This document shows, piece by piece, positions 47,601-59,049 of a stretch of DNA of 64,000 bases. Where the stretch lies: NCBI GenBank assembly GCA_018389105.1, contig JACATO010001443.1, positions 1 to 64,000 of the forward strand, written 5' to 3'. The notes under the pieces are model-generated. The model was not told the origin of the DNA and did no database searches. It saw only the letters and a program-made list of their open reading frames with translations. Source of the stretch: Nautilus pompilius. Taxonomy: Eukaryota > Mollusca > Cephalopoda > Nautilida > Nautilidae. Position 1 is the first letter of the stretch; each line of letters begins with the position of its first letter. Position numbers and translations under genes: made by a program.

Positions 47601-50600
47601 TATGGATGAAAGAAAAAGGTGAATAATCCAAAAATTTTGTGCCCAGTAAGCAATGAAGGGTTTTCCAGATTTTCCAATCGTTTCATAATCCATTTCCAAA
47701 ATATAACAACAAAAAAAAGAGATCTATTACTGTTTGGCTTCACAATGCACCATCTTGCTGCCATTATAAGTGTAGACCACCAGGTCATAGATGGAAGCAT
47801 TCACAAACTGGTCGTTCAGGCTTAAAATTTCTGAGTCCATTAATTGTGAAAAAGGAACAAAGAATGAAAATCAAACAGTTAATCACATTTGTATATATCA
47901 AGTGGACGTAAGTAGCCTGTCATTCTTGATGAAGGATACAAGTACAGAAATCTAATGACAACATGGTACAGTATTATGCATATTTGATGATCATTTACAA
48001 GATGGTTGTGATTCAAAGATTCTCCATTGTCTGAAAAAATGGATAACCATTTAATCTATTTAAGCACAATATGTTTGGTGCATGTGTGCATATAAAAATA
48101 CCGATGCATTGCATTTCTGTCTGCCTCAAGCCAAAGTAAGGCTCTAAAAGGGAGATAACCAACCCACATATTTAAAACAACTTTTTTTTAACCTTTGTTG
48201 GGTATTATTGTAATTTTAATTTCAAGGATAAAAAGTAATAACAACAGAATACATTTTTAAATAATGAATTTCAGAAACTATATCATTGTTGCCTGTAGAA
48301 ATTAAATGCTACTGTGGAGAAGATTTCAAATTACCTAAACATTCCCATGATTGGAATATCTTTAGCAAGTTGTCTGCTCTTAGGTTTCTCATATGGAAAA
48401 GGTTAAATATTTTTTGTTTTTATGTTAAGCATTTATTAATTGTTAAAAGAAATTCTTCAGATAAGATGTGATAATAATAATCCTGGTAATTTAAAATATA
48501 TAAACAGGATGGTAGATGAATATTGCATAGCATATCAACTTGTCATGGTTGTGGGGCTGAGTTTATTTGGTGACCTCCCACAGCGTAGCTTCTTGCTTGT
48601 CTTTTCTACCAGATGAGCTTCCCTTAGACACTGGTTTCTTCCCAAAGCTAAACAGCGGACTTCTAGTAGGGACTTTCTGATGCTGCATCTCATTGTAGTA
48701 ATAGTCAGCCAGGATTTTATTTGTTGGGATGTTAGCACTGTACCGCCAATCACCTGGCCTCATACAAAATGGCGGTTAGTTGCTGAAGCAGAACTCAGCT
48801 TTATGTGGCGACAGGTTGGATTCTGGTCTTTTCTCTCTTTCTATACAGAAACAAGAAGAATGAAGGGGAAAAAAAAAGGTAATTCTGTCAGGTTGACATT
48901 TTTAAAATTATTACGATTGTTATGGTTTGTTTTATATCTGAGTGTTTATTGTATTTTATTGTTTAATATTCTGTTGACTTTTTTGTTTGTTTGTTTAGGC
49001 ATAAAAAAAGCTGAGAGGTTCTCTGATTTCAGTGATTTAACCTGCTGTCGTTTTGACTGAAGTACGAGCATTGTTTTAGTAATACATTAAAACTCTTAAA
49101 GGTATGCTCGAGGTAGTTAAGGTTTTGTATTTCATTAAGATTTTTTTCTTGAGGTTTTCAGAATACATTCTGTAAAAAAAAATAAAATTTTTGCTTCAGG
49201 GTTTTGCTGTGGGAAATGCAATCACTAATTACCAAATGAATGATGATTCGCTTATTTACTTTGGCTACTATCATGGACTTTACGGAGACGAGTAAGTGAC
49301 TGAAAAATACAATTATCACAACTTCGCATCTAAGAGGAAATAATTGTGCGAAGGGAGGGAAGTCTTCCACACGTCTTTCTGTGTTGCTTGTACTACACCA
49401 TTGATTGTGGCACGCTTAGCTTGCAGAAGGCAGGCTTTTCTATATATTTGCCACTCTTAGTGAAATAAACAGATTTCCAGCTGTGACACTTCTAAAGATA
49501 CATTTTCACCCTTCTACTACTACTACTACTACAAAAAAACTGAAATCTGGTACCTACATTTTAAAATTGTAAATGTGTAAATCACATTCCTGCGTAATCT
49601 TCAATATACCTGACTAGGATCAGAACGTGAAGGAATTTTTCAGGTGAAGCATGGAGGGTGGGCAGATCGTTTAACTCTTCAATTGCCATTCAAGTCACTT
49701 ATTGTGTTTTTGGTGGCTTCTAACAGATAGGGAGTCTGTGGTGTTAAGAATCTAGAGGAGAAACCTAGCCGTTTTTCTTTGTTCTACCAAAGAAGAAAGA
49801 AAAAAAAATGGTTCTGTGACGCAGGTGCCATATGCAAGTTCAAATTTGTAATCATGTTTGACGATTGTGGTCCCTAGAAATGTTTATCTTAGAAATGTGA
49901 GTTGAGAGTGGAATTGTCTGTCTGTAATTAGTATCATCACTGTACATGGATTCTTTATCCTTTCAGTTTATATAACAAGCTGATGAAGTTTTGTTGTGGA
50001 GATAACGTAACCCAGTGCCATTTCTTCTCAAATAAATCTCCTGAATGTACTGATGCTGTAAGTACCCAACCATATTTTAAATTAATTATTGCCATGAACT
50101 TGGTTGATGCACAGTTCTGTGGTCAGGAGAACAAAGACAAAGAAGAAAGCCATCTTGCTACCAACACTAGTATTAAGAGCATTGCTCAATGTTTTCATGG
50201 TGATGTTTTTGTCATCTCCGGCACTGTATTCAGGACGTTTGTGCGATACATCAAAACCCAACCACTTAGAAAGATGCTAAGCTCTGTTTAACAGTGGCTG
50301 CTTTGAATCCAGGCCAGAAACTCTAAAAATAAAATACTGAATATTAAAGCAAACGTAGATCTGTCTATTGTTTTACATGTGCAGCCATTTTGTTTTTCAA
50401 ATCCTATGGTAGTTATTTTGGAAGTTTAGTATGTAATAGGTACTTTATTTGTATTATTTATTTATTATCTCTATCTTTTTTTAGCTTTCTCATGCTAATA
50501 AAATGATCAGTGGCACTGGACTCAACGTATACAACTTGTATGCAGAATGCATCAGTGACAGTGGCCCGGCAAACATGTTTCCAGACAATACAATCATCTC

Positions 50601-53240
50601 AATGGATATCCCTTGGTTGCTTTCTAGAGTGGAATCACAACAGAAAATGAGGATGGTAAGCCTCTCTTGAAAACCCACCTGTCTAGTAATTGCCTTACAA
50701 CAGGTGTTGGGAATTGGTTGCATTCTAAAACTGGCCACTTCCTTCATCCAAATTGATCTGATGATTGATTATAATCACTTTGCTTCTTTTTTTGAGGCAG
50801 ACTTGGAAGCTGCCTAATATGACAACAGGTGGATTTTTCTCTCTTGTTCTGACTATTTTTAAAGTAGTTAGAACACAAACATATTGTTCCATTTGACAGT
50901 TGTCAGGTATGACAGACCATGATCAAGTGCTTGGTCATGATATTTTTCTGTATCAGTCATTGATTATTTCAGATTTATGCGAATTTACTTAGCACCATGC
51001 AAGAAGAAACTATCAGCATGTGCTTGCCTTGCATAGTTTACAAGTTCTTATACACATGGATATTAGTAGTGTATGGAAATAGTCTCTCTATATATTTTTT
51101 GTATGGTAACAAAACTTATGTAGGACAACATACAGTCATATGTACCTCATTTGGAGATTGATTTAAAATCTGTATCTTTCTCTCAGCTTTACTTGTTTAT
51201 TGATGAGCTAGGCTAAGTTTCCCACTGTTGTATAAAAACAAAGATGTGGTGACTATTGATCCTTACACGTACACACAATTTTTTCCCACCTTTAATACCG
51301 CGGCATCCATTGTATTTTGTTATTTGGCATTTCAGAATTTACAGGTGCTCAAAACAAAGAAAAACGTGCGATCGGTACCGCCATGCATCAATGGAACTGC
51401 CTCGCTGCTCTACTTCAACACTCCAGCTGTTCGGAAGGCTCTCAACATTCCTGACCATGTTCAGCAATGGGATGTCTGCAGGTATGTAGGATTGCATCCA
51501 CACCTCATGATGGTGTCCTGTTAAAGTCAGAATGTACACCAGTAAGTCGGCTAAGCCATTAACTATTCGATAACCTTACTCAACATGTAAGATCCCTGTG
51601 TCACTTTAAAGATTATCTCCCATTATTTTTTTCTTTTCCAGTAGTGTCTTGGAGTATAATTCTACATATAGCACAATGAAGAACCAGTACATGAAAGTTT
51701 TGAATGCAAATGTAAGCAATTTTTAAAATTATTTAATTAATTAATTTTACTTTTTGAAAATAAAATTTGGAAACACCTTTACTGGAGAATGAAGCATTTA
51801 ATGGCGTGATTAAAAATCATAATTTTTAAAGTGATCCTACAATTTTTTTTTCATTTTAATGTACTCCTGATTTTATTTAAATTTGTCAAGTCTTTAACAT
51901 AAAACAATATATTGTTTTGTTTGTCTTTTTTTTAACAGGACGTAGATTGTAAGTTGCTTCTTCTCCATTCCTATTTATGTTTGGTTTCTCGTTTTTGCAC
52001 TAACCGCATGTATTATATTTTAGAAAAGAATTCTTGTGTACAATGGAGATGTTGACATGGCTTGCAATTTTTTGGGAGATGAATGGTTTGTTGAATCCCT
52101 TAATTTGAATGTAAGTATGTTGTTGTTGTTGTTTTGTTTTAATTTAATATATGTTACAAAATGTTAAAACGAGCTTAAAAGATAACGAGTGAGTAAATAC
52201 ACGCACACCCTTATGTGCTAGTTGAAGCTTGTCCACTTTCTGACAGGAAGCCGAAAGCAGAGTATCTGAGGGCACAACAGAAGAAAAGGGATCACATCCA
52301 AGGAGAATGACAACTTGGGAGTTTTAAAACAGGCAAATTTACTGCGAGATTTCATGCTTCTGGCACTTTACACAGAGTCTATGTTTTGTAAATTTTAGGT
52401 AGATGAAGATAGAAAACCATGGTACTATACGGCAAAAGATGGGACAAAACAAGTGGCGGGATTCGTGAAACACTTTTCGAAACTTGCTCTTGTTACCGTC
52501 AGGGTAAGTAATTTTCTCTAATGTGTGACACAAGCTCTCCAAAGATGGTCTACTCTCCCTACTGAATGCCAGGTCTCAGTAAACATTTAAAATTATATTT
52601 GGGTGAAATATAGCCAACCCAGACAGTTGTGAAGATCTGGTAATTGCTACATTGCTAAAGGGATAATCACCCAAACTTAAGAACTGAAACACACTGCACG
52701 CTTTCCTAATATACATAGTTACCTACCTTTGCTTATTAAAGCAGCAAGTTGTTTTCTCTTCACCTTATAAGAGGCCCACAGTAAGTTGCCTAGACTGTAG
52801 TACTCAAACAATTCTACGTGTTTACCAGACACAAGAGGCTGCATGCAATGCAAACTGAGGTTCTCACACACATCATAGGACAGCATTCTTGTGACGGTCT
52901 CCATTTTAGTTTTGCAAAGAGTGGAAGCAGAGTACTTTCAGTCAAGGTCTCTCGGCTTTTATCATGTAGGGATTTTTATTGCTTTAAAAAGAAATAAAAA
53001 CTTTTCTTAAAAAAACCAACTAAGGGGATAAAATCCTCTGCTTAATTAAAGGCTGGAAATTCTACGAATAGCTAAACCTCTTGGCATACATCAGATAGGA
53101 ATGTTTTCACACTTTGTTAACCTTCTCAAATAAGTTTTGAATTGGTGTCTTTGTAGGGTTCAGGCCACATGGTGCCAACAGACCAACCCATACCTGCTTT
53201 TCACTTATTTAGGAACTTCATTGAGGACAAGCCATACTAA
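41687..53240 (+). CDS. CTSA: Lysosomal carboxypeptidase, cathepsin A / protective protein (thirteen coding exons)
   Basis: Serine carboxypeptidase of family S10. Exons: 41687-41847, 42456-42567, 43454-43504, 46219-46305, 47334-47489, 49200-49291, 49967-50057, 50485-50655, 51336-51481, 51642-51711, 52024-52110, 52399-52503, 53157-53240. Together they are 1413 bases, 470 residues (human precursor 480), every junction in phase. Residues 1-17 or so form a signal peptide. NGGPGCSS (72-79) builds the oxyanion region, [10 protein letters not shown] (117-126) follows, the nucleophile is Ser167 in GESYGG, the Asp lies in NGDVDMACN (388 or 390), and His447 is in GSGHMVP. N-glycosylation sequons occur at Asn233, Asn326 and Asn362. 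It should remove C-terminal residues at acid pH in the lysosome and, in vertebrates, also stabilises beta-galactosidase and neuraminidase. The acceptor at 41649 lies before the start, so a noncoding exon exists upstream. Confidence 0.97.
43519..43537. repeat. GT microsatellite
   Basis: Nine to ten GT units lie 15 bases after the third coding exon of CTSA, inside its long third intron. Confidence 0.9.
43610..45085 (+). mobile_element. CR1/jockey-like LINE reverse-transcriptase relic in a CTSA intron
   Basis: Broken frames show reverse-transcriptase motifs in order: F-D-K-V-P near 43735, [12 protein letters not shown] near 43885, the catalytic region with [11 protein letters not shown] in place of FADD (44430), [15 protein letters not shown] near 44513, and the C-terminal [20 protein letters not shown] with KYLNRF then DVNFEKFF near 44830. 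A short tandem (ATACC)n at 45060-45077 fits the short-repeat 3' ends of CR1-like elements. Many stops show that it is old. It lies in the sense orientation within the intron between 43504 and 46219. Confidence 0.7.
48563..48763 (-). CDS. Small coding-like ORF antisense to CTSA, product unrecognised
   Basis: A 66-residue frame from ATG 48763 to a TAA at 48563 has ordinary codon use and composition, unlike the surrounding AT-rich intron. It reads [20 protein letters not shown], then [12 protein letters not shown], then a Lys-rich end. The short, Tyr/Pro-rich style recalls small axonemal or ciliary proteins, but I cannot assign a family. The stop lies inside an AATAAA motif. An acceptor-like TTCTGCTTCAG lies about 25 bases before the ATG, so it could be the last exon of a nested gene or a processed fragment of one. 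It lies in the CTSA intron between 47489 and 49200. Confidence 0.4.
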   Translation of the reverse strand: MRPGDWRYSANIPTNKILADYYYNEMQHQKVPTRSPLFSFGKKPVSKGSSSGRKDKQEATLWEVTK

Positions 53241-53481
53241 CGCTACTGATTTTTTTTTTTTAAAAAAAAACTGCGACATTTTGCGAATCTGATGAGAATG
53301 ATTGACTACCCCTCTGTAAGTTATACTTAGCGAGCTCAAGTTTTCAGGCTGTTGTATGTGCGTAAATTACTACTTTCTGAGCTAACTGAAGAGTTATGCA
53401 ATAACGGCAGGTTTATGAAATGAGAAACAGAAATTGTATCTACGTTGTGTTATTTTGTAATATTTTCAAATGTGAAAAGTT

Positions 53482-53487
53482 AATAAA
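53482..53487 (+). terminator. CTSA polyadenylation signal AATAAA
   Basis: A canonical AATAAA lies 242 bases after the CTSA stop codon, with GT-rich sequence (TTGTGTGTTG) following at about 53505, as expected of a cleavage and polyadenylation site. Confidence 0.7.
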
Positions 53488-53529
53488 AAGAATATTTACA
53501 ATTTCATTGTGTGTTGATCTCAGTTTTTC

Positions 53530-54590
53530 GTTTTGTGTAATTTTGTAAATAAAAGGAAGGAAGGAAAAAGGCAGATAGAAAGATGTACATGGGAGTTGTG
53601 GACCTCACTTATTTATTTTAAAAAAAAAATACATTTTCTTTCATTTGGTGGTTGTGATTCCATAACAGCTCCAGAGTTGGCCAGCATCATGCTGCTGTTC
53701 ATCATTGATCGGAGGTGCTTCTCTGGTATTCCTCAAATTAATCTGTAGAGTGAAAGTGAGCAGAATCATTAATCGGACCATGTCATTACACTATGGTGCC
53801 TCTTGTATACCTCCTTCCCTCTGAGTGTATTATGTAATAATAATAATTATTATTATTATTTCACAGTAAGAGAATCAGGCGGATGACAGACAATTTTATT
53901 TGATAAGTAAAAACAAAGGGGACAAAACCCCAAGTAGTGCGCATGCATTTGAGGATGCTTATGGGATTCTGCTGTGCTACCAGCAGAAGCTGCATTGTTA
54001 AGGTGCCCCCCCCCTGTTTTAAGTGTTGGGAAATGGATAATCTGTGGAAAGCTTCCTCAAGAGCTCGGTAAATATTATAGTAGTCGGCTGGAGCCCAGAT
54101 TCCGATGCTTCGAGAAGTAAGGAGACTGGACGCAGACAGAAAAAAGTGGCGAATGAGGGAGGTATTTATTTACGTTCTTATCACTTGTTGATCTTCTCCA
54201 GTTCATTTTTAAATCTCCTTCCACTTTCAGTCTGTGGTATTGTTTGAAAGATGGCATCATTCGTCCCTTAGTTTCAGAGATGTTGTCCATTTTGTCTGCC
54301 ACTGACCAAAATGTGGGTGATCGTAGCTAAATCTTGGGTGCTGATTTCAAATCTGAAGTCAGAATTTGGCCAGGATGTCAGGTCTTTGAGATGTGCATAA
54401 GGAGGAATTTCACCCCTAACACTATATTATAACTCATGTTATATAAAACTATAAATATTTGAATACCAAATATTGTTGTTCAAGCTTTTTTTAATGTCAA
54501 ACATATTTGCCACAATCAGACAAAAGATGCATGAGAAAGACTGGTAAAAGTAGTATAGAAGATATGGAATGCATTTAACTTACATAGTAG
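53530..54590. other. Intergenic DNA downstream of CTSA
   Basis: No gene recognised. Contains an AAT/ATT inverted microsatellite near 53837-53862 and otherwise unremarkable sequence. Confidence 0.5.
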
Positions 54591-54599
54591 GTACATTCC

Positions 54600-55505
54600 A
54601 AATGTTTGACATTTGTTTTTGTGCCTATGTGTGGTATCAGTCTCCCTTTGGAGGAACCAACAGTTATCACCCATCATGTTTGGATTGAATTTGCCCTGAT
54701 ATATCTACTTTGCATCACCTTTGTCTTGGTGCAACCTTTCACCATGCTCATCACTGACAACCCCTAGATTGGTTGGGAAAAAAATGAAGATGCGAATGCA
54801 GAAAATGCATCTTTAGAGACATCCTGGCCCCCATTCGCTGATATGCCATTAGCATGTTTTCCACATACTCAGCATAGTGCTCAACTCTATTTGCCAAGAA
54901 AGTTCTGTACAACTAAAATAAATGCTTCCCATGCTGCAGACTCCAGTGGATTCAGCTTATTTTTGAACCTGTCATCACACATGAGTTCTCAAATTTTGGG
55001 CCCCGCAAACATTCCTCCTCTGAGTTTAGCTTTTCACTTTTATCAGCACCAAACATCTCTCAGGTACTTGAAGCCTTCACCGTCTTTATCCATGGCCTTA
55101 ACAAAGTTTTTCATAAGGCCGAGTCTGATATGAAGTGGCAGAAGGTAAACATTCTGAGGGTCTATCAATAGCATATGTTGCACATTGTACCTGCCAACTA
55201 TAGGTTCCTGTCGCTTAGGCGTCTTTTTGAGCATAATGGTTGTTCCAAAGACACAAGAAACACGTTTTGTGTGTACCCTAGCTGCAATCCGAGGAGAGAT
55301 CACCACAAATTTTCCATTTATGATCCAGATAATTCATTCACTTTCAAAAGGAGTTTCACTGACTCGTATGTCTCTTTCAAACCAACTGCATGAGCTATAG
55401 GAACTGAAGGTTTTTGATTACCACAATTTAACAGCACAGCTTTAAGGCTTAGTTTGCTACAGTCTATGAGTAACCTCCATTCATCAGTCACATGCCATAA
55501 CTAAA
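54600..55505 (-). pseudogene. Pseudogene of a multicopy, probably transposon-derived family of unknown function
   Basis: On the minus strand, several frames carry recognisable blocks: WRLLIDCSKLSLKAVLLNCG, IAHAVGLKETYESVKLLL, the segment IVGRYNVQHMLLIDPQNVYL, PLHIRLGLMKNFVKAMDKDG, then MFAGPKIRELMCDDRFKNKL, MLMAYQRMGARMSLKMHFLH and finally SHLHFFPNQ. This order is that of uncharacterised proteins found in many near-identical copies in arthropod and other animal genomes, where the C-terminal half contains H-S-H-L-D-F-F-P and G-E-R-F-H-Q-D. Frameshifts, stops and an internal deletion near 55270 disable this copy. I cannot name the transposon superfamily. Confidence 0.65.
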
Positions 55506-55509
55506 AAAA

Positions 55510-56600
55510 AATGTGATGTCTTAGAGCAAAACGGTTTCCAGATTTTAAATCAGCGTGTAGAATACTAGAACAAGCATGATAGTGTTCCAGTGGCAAAATT
55601 GTCGTTGTCCAGTGTTATCAGCCAACACCACCATTTCCTGTTGTTACTGCTCCCTGTGACCAGACTGACTTTAGCAGCCAAATCATAATAATAATAATAA
55701 TTAAAAATCGATTTTGAAAAATTCTATTAAAATAATTTGTTCCAATTATTTATTTATTTAAAGCTAGATAAAATTGTAGTTTGAACCCCACCATCAGTCA
55801 GCCAAAATCACCCTGGATCCTGATTTATGTTAAATACAAACAATAGCGATGATATCTTACACACAGACTTAAGTAAAACAGAAATATAAAGACATTTTGG
55901 TGATGATTTTTTCCCTTCAGTTGTGTACTTATTTAAAGCTGCATTATAAGCAATCATCTTCCTTAGAAGATTCTAAAATGAATTATGGAAATTCATTTTT
56001 TGGTCAATATATGGAAAAAAAATAACAGTTCTGCATCCGTTGGTGGTTAAAGGTCTCATGATGTGTCATTTGTAGTTGCTGTGCTCATTCTAAAATGGGC
56101 TTCGGGTTTTTGGCGGAGGACAGTTAGCCAATAAGGGGCATGATTTCGGAGTTTACTAAAAGTTTTTCTTTTTTAAAAGGGGCTTTGATTGATTGGCAGC
56201 ACTTAAAAAATCTTTTTCTTGTAATCTGCGTTTATTTATTCTCTCTCTCTCTCTGCCCCTATGAGCTGTAAGAGTGTGACCCTGGTGACCTTTACAACTC
56301 CAATAGTTAGACTTAGGCACTGGGACCGACGCCAGGGGGCGATACCGAGTGAATGGGTTTGTTCATTTCCGACCGTGTTTCCCCGTGAACGATGACATCC
56401 GAGACGTCTTTTAACCTGCTGAGCGCCTATTTTTCTCAACTAAATCCTGGAGAAAATAAATCACCTGTCTATTCACTGGTTGTTTGCGTCCTTGCCACAA
56501 GAGATCAACAACTAGTTTCTACCAGATGTCCTCAAACTACGTGTATATGGCTAGAAGCGGGATACACAGGGTTTTAATCTTGTACTTAGCACCGCCCCCC
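55510..56600. other. Intergenic DNA
   Basis: No gene recognised. A CCAAT-type AGCCAATAAG occurs at 56127 and a short CT repeat at 56241-56256. Confidence 0.4.
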
Positions 56601-56619
56601 CAAAAAACTAAAAAGGTCA

Positions 56620-57560
56620 GGGTCGTGATGCACTCTCAGAGAGAGTCCAGCTCCGCTCTTTCTGTGTTGATTTTAGGTTTTTGAAGAGGTGGGAGCCCGA
56701 CTTCTTCCCTTCGCCCATTTCTTTGATTGGTTGGCCTGTAGCCACCTCTTCCATCCCCATATGCCGTGATGAGTGCTTCATCCTCTTGCCTTTCTTTGTA
56801 GGAGCAGTGGCCGCGGCCTTCAAGTCTCTGCTACAACCACAACTTCTGCAGCTTCACTTGCCGCAGTCACGGCCCAGCTCGCTAGCGCACCTACATTTTT
56901 TTTGGAGGGGGGACTGATGCTTTCGCTGCCCGTCACCTTTCCGGTGCCCTTCGTACAGGAAGCCAGAGGGAGAGCCCCTGATCCCGCAGATCGGGCACCC
57001 GTCAGTCACCTTGGGACGGTCTTCTTGATCAAGACCTTCCCTGACAGAAAGGGAAGGCCGGCCAAGGTGTTTTATTCGAACCCACTCAGCAACTTTCCGC
57101 ATCCAGACAGCGGCAGAGTCCGGACATTTTCGGGGGCCGGCGAGGAGAGACCTCGATCTTTTAACCCACGCGCTCAAATCAGCTCCTCTGAAGCCGCCAT
57201 GTTCACCGACAGTGGCCTCCGGGATAGTACTCCGACGTCGGGACGATCTCCACGGCTCCCGCCAGCCCGGACTCCACCGACGACTGCCGTACGGCAACTG
57301 GGGGGGGGGGTGACGTCACGAGCCTAAGGCGAGTTTCCGACTAGATCGGCTATCACCGGCTCGTTCCCTTAAGAACGACGACGATATTTCGGCAACCAGC
57401 ACCTGCAGATCCACCCCTCCCCACATCCAGTCGTTCTTTGGGCTCCGAGCAGTGCCCTTTCCCACTCGCGAGCTCCGAAACTAGGGTGTGATGCCACACC
57501 CCCTGCCTAGATGCCCCCCCCCATCCAGCCACAGCTTGCTTACCTCGCGAACGTGGTGTC
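56620..57560 (-). other. GC-rich, partly open region; possible unrecognised gene or promoter
   Basis: One minus-strand frame is open from 57297 to 56856 and, after a single TGA, continues to about 56620. It contains VTDGCPICGIRGSPSGF, a Cys-rich CRCASELGRDCGK segment and a Lys-rich stretch. The plus strand is also open, as expected of GC-rich DNA. Upstream, a minus-strand ATG (57562) is followed after 19 bases by a strong donor (CGCGAG|GTAAGC, 57543). A TGACGTCA palindrome (57311-57318) and an AACATGGCGGC box near 57200 look promoter-like. I cannot assign a product. Confidence 0.3.
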
Positions 57561-57571
57561 ATGCTTAGGCT

Positions 57572-57655
57572 TGATACAATGAACCCTCCCTCGTCTATTA
57601 CGTCACTAACCTCAGATACAACGAACCCTCCCTCGTCTATTACGTCACCAACCCC
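57572..57655. repeat. Two direct copies of a 43-bp segment with CRE-like core
   Basis: The phrase GATACAATGAACCCTCCCTC with the following TCTATTACGTCACTAACC is repeated with single-base changes, starting at about 57571 and 57614. Each copy carries TTACGTCA, a CREB/ATF-type site. About 75 bases further, TTATATAT (57728-57735) reads as a TATA box on either strand. Confidence 0.75.
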
Positions 57656-57809
57656 ACGTCCCTAATAGTAGCCGACGTGGTCCACACGCACCTCGGTTAG
57701 TTACAACCTTAACCTTCACAGTTCGCTTATATATCCGCTGAACCGTCGCAAACGATATTTTTTTTAACGGGTAACAATTTATTCTGTTCCCTAAATAACA
57801 GACGTGAAG

Positions 57810-57838
57810 TTTTTTTTTTTTTTAACGTTGAATTTATT
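57810..57838 (-). terminator. Polyadenylation signal and A-tract downstream of the H2A.Z-like gene
   Basis: On the minus strand, AATAAA (57838-57833) is followed nine bases later by fourteen A residues (57823-57810). A second AATAAA lies at 57900-57895. The signal-plus-A-tract arrangement is what a processed retrocopy leaves behind, about 215 bases after the stop codon. Confidence 0.6.
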
Positions 57839-58052
57839 GAATTACCTCCCTTCACCCAACATAAATAGAACGATGTGCCGTGTCTCGCACGCGCTTTATT
57901 ACGCTTCTCCTAAAAGTGCGTTTCTAATGGGAAACCGAAAGAAAACGAAAACGCGTATCTACCGTCAGCAACAGATCGGTTGATCCAAAAGCTGGTTCGC
58001 TGTCAGTGATGCCGTTCGAAGCCGAAAGTAGAGTTCTGTCGTCGCCACCGGG

Positions 58053-58421
58053 TCAGACTCCCTTCTTGACAACCAGAGATTTGTGGATGTGGGGGATAAC
58101 CCCCCCGCCCGCTATCGTGGCCCTGATCAGCAAGTCCAGCTCCTCGTCTCCCCGGATCGCCAGCTGGAGGTGGCGCGGAGTGATCCGCTTCACCTTCAAG
58201 TCCTTGGTCGCGTTCCCCGCCAACTCCAGCACTTCCGCCGTCAGGTACTCCATGATCGCGGCGCTGTACACCGCCGCCGTGCCCCCTACTCTCGAATTGG
58301 TTCCTTTCTTCAGGTGTCTGTGTATCCTGCCCACGGGGAACTGCAGGCCGGCACGCGCCGAACGGCTGAGGCTTTTGGCCTTGACTAGGCTGTCCTTCGA
58401 CTTCACGGTTACGTCTGCCAT
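58053..58421 (-). CDS. Intronless, diverged histone H2A.Z-like variant
   Basis: The frame from ATG 58421 encodes 122 residues (H2A.Z is 128). The core is unmistakably H2[56 protein letters not shown] and [16 protein letters not shown], including the acidic patch. Differences are an altered N-terminal tail ([16 protein letters not shown]), loop 1 shortened by two residues ([10 protein letters not shown]), Leu for Ser in EELDLLI, and a C-terminus four residues shorter. An upstream in-frame ATG at 58469 would add 16 residues but gives a poor match. Animal H2A.Z genes normally have introns, so this is probably a retrocopy, yet the frame is intact and promoter elements precede it. It would form a nucleosome variant with H2B. 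Confidence 0.9.
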   Translation of the reverse strand: MADVTVKSKDSLVKAKSLSRSARAGLQFPVGRIHRHLKKGTNSRVGGTAAVYSAAIMEYLTAEVLELAGNATKDLKVKRITPRHLQLAIRGDEELDLLIRATIAGGGVIPHIHKSLVVKKGV

Positions 58422-58482
58422 CCCGTTCGGATCCCTGGTCAAAACGCCGCTAGCCGGGCCTCCTTTCACAGGTGCCCCCCCC

Positions 58483-58549
58483 TTAAATACGCAGCACTCG
58501 GAATCACAGATTTTCGAAAATCACGAGCCGCTTTATTTCTGATTTGCAT
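58483..58549 (-). promoter_or_regulatory. Compact promoter of the H2A.Z-like gene
   Basis: Reading toward the gene on the minus strand: the octamer ATGCAAAT (58549-58542), a perfect 14-bp palindrome GATTTTCGAAAATC (58522-58509) and a TATA-like TATTTAA (58489-58483), which is 62 bases before the ATG. Octamer plus TATA is the layout of many H2A/H2B promoters. The spacing suggests a transcription start near 58455. Confidence 0.5.
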
Positions 58550-58996
58550 ATCGCAACCCCCCCCAACTTCGAGGAGTCTTAAAGCAGACAGCATAAGACG
58601 CGATTAACCCCTCCCCTACCTTAAAAATAAATTAATATACAGGATTTGTTTAATTCTTTGTTTCGAGATGACTGGCGGGCGTGGATTTTGTTGTCGAAAG
58701 TTTTGGCACACCCGTTTTTATCCGAAGTGATCGATTCTGTTACCAGGAACTATGATGAGCCTCTTCTTCCGGTAGACGGCGCACCGCCGTGGAACGAGAT
58801 CGGCAACACGCCAGGGGGAGCAGGCGAACACCGAGCTGTTTCTACCTCCTCTAACGTTCGCCAGGCGGTTTCTCTCTTTCTTCTCCTTTAAAATAACATC
58901 GCAGGGGCCGCCAGAATCGAATAACCTGTGAGGGGTGGGGACCGGGGTGGACAGATTCCCCATTATCAAACAACGCATTTCTGAAACGCGTCTGGA

Positions 58997-59002
58997 TGGA
59001 GG

Positions 59003-59039
<37 letters not shown>
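58997..59039. repeat. GA simple repeat
   Basis: About twenty GA units, within sequence upstream of the H2A.Z-like gene. Confidence 0.95.
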
Positions 59040-59040
<1 letters not shown>

Positions 59041-59049
59041 CTGGCTCGT

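Noticed and set aside
58000..58055. Histone 3' stem-loop after the H2A.Z-like gene
   Set aside because: No GGCYCTTTTCAGRGCC-type stem-loop is present; polyadenylation signals occur instead.
58006..58542. 178-codon plus-strand ORF
   Set aside because: Antisense shadow of the H2A.Z-like gene.
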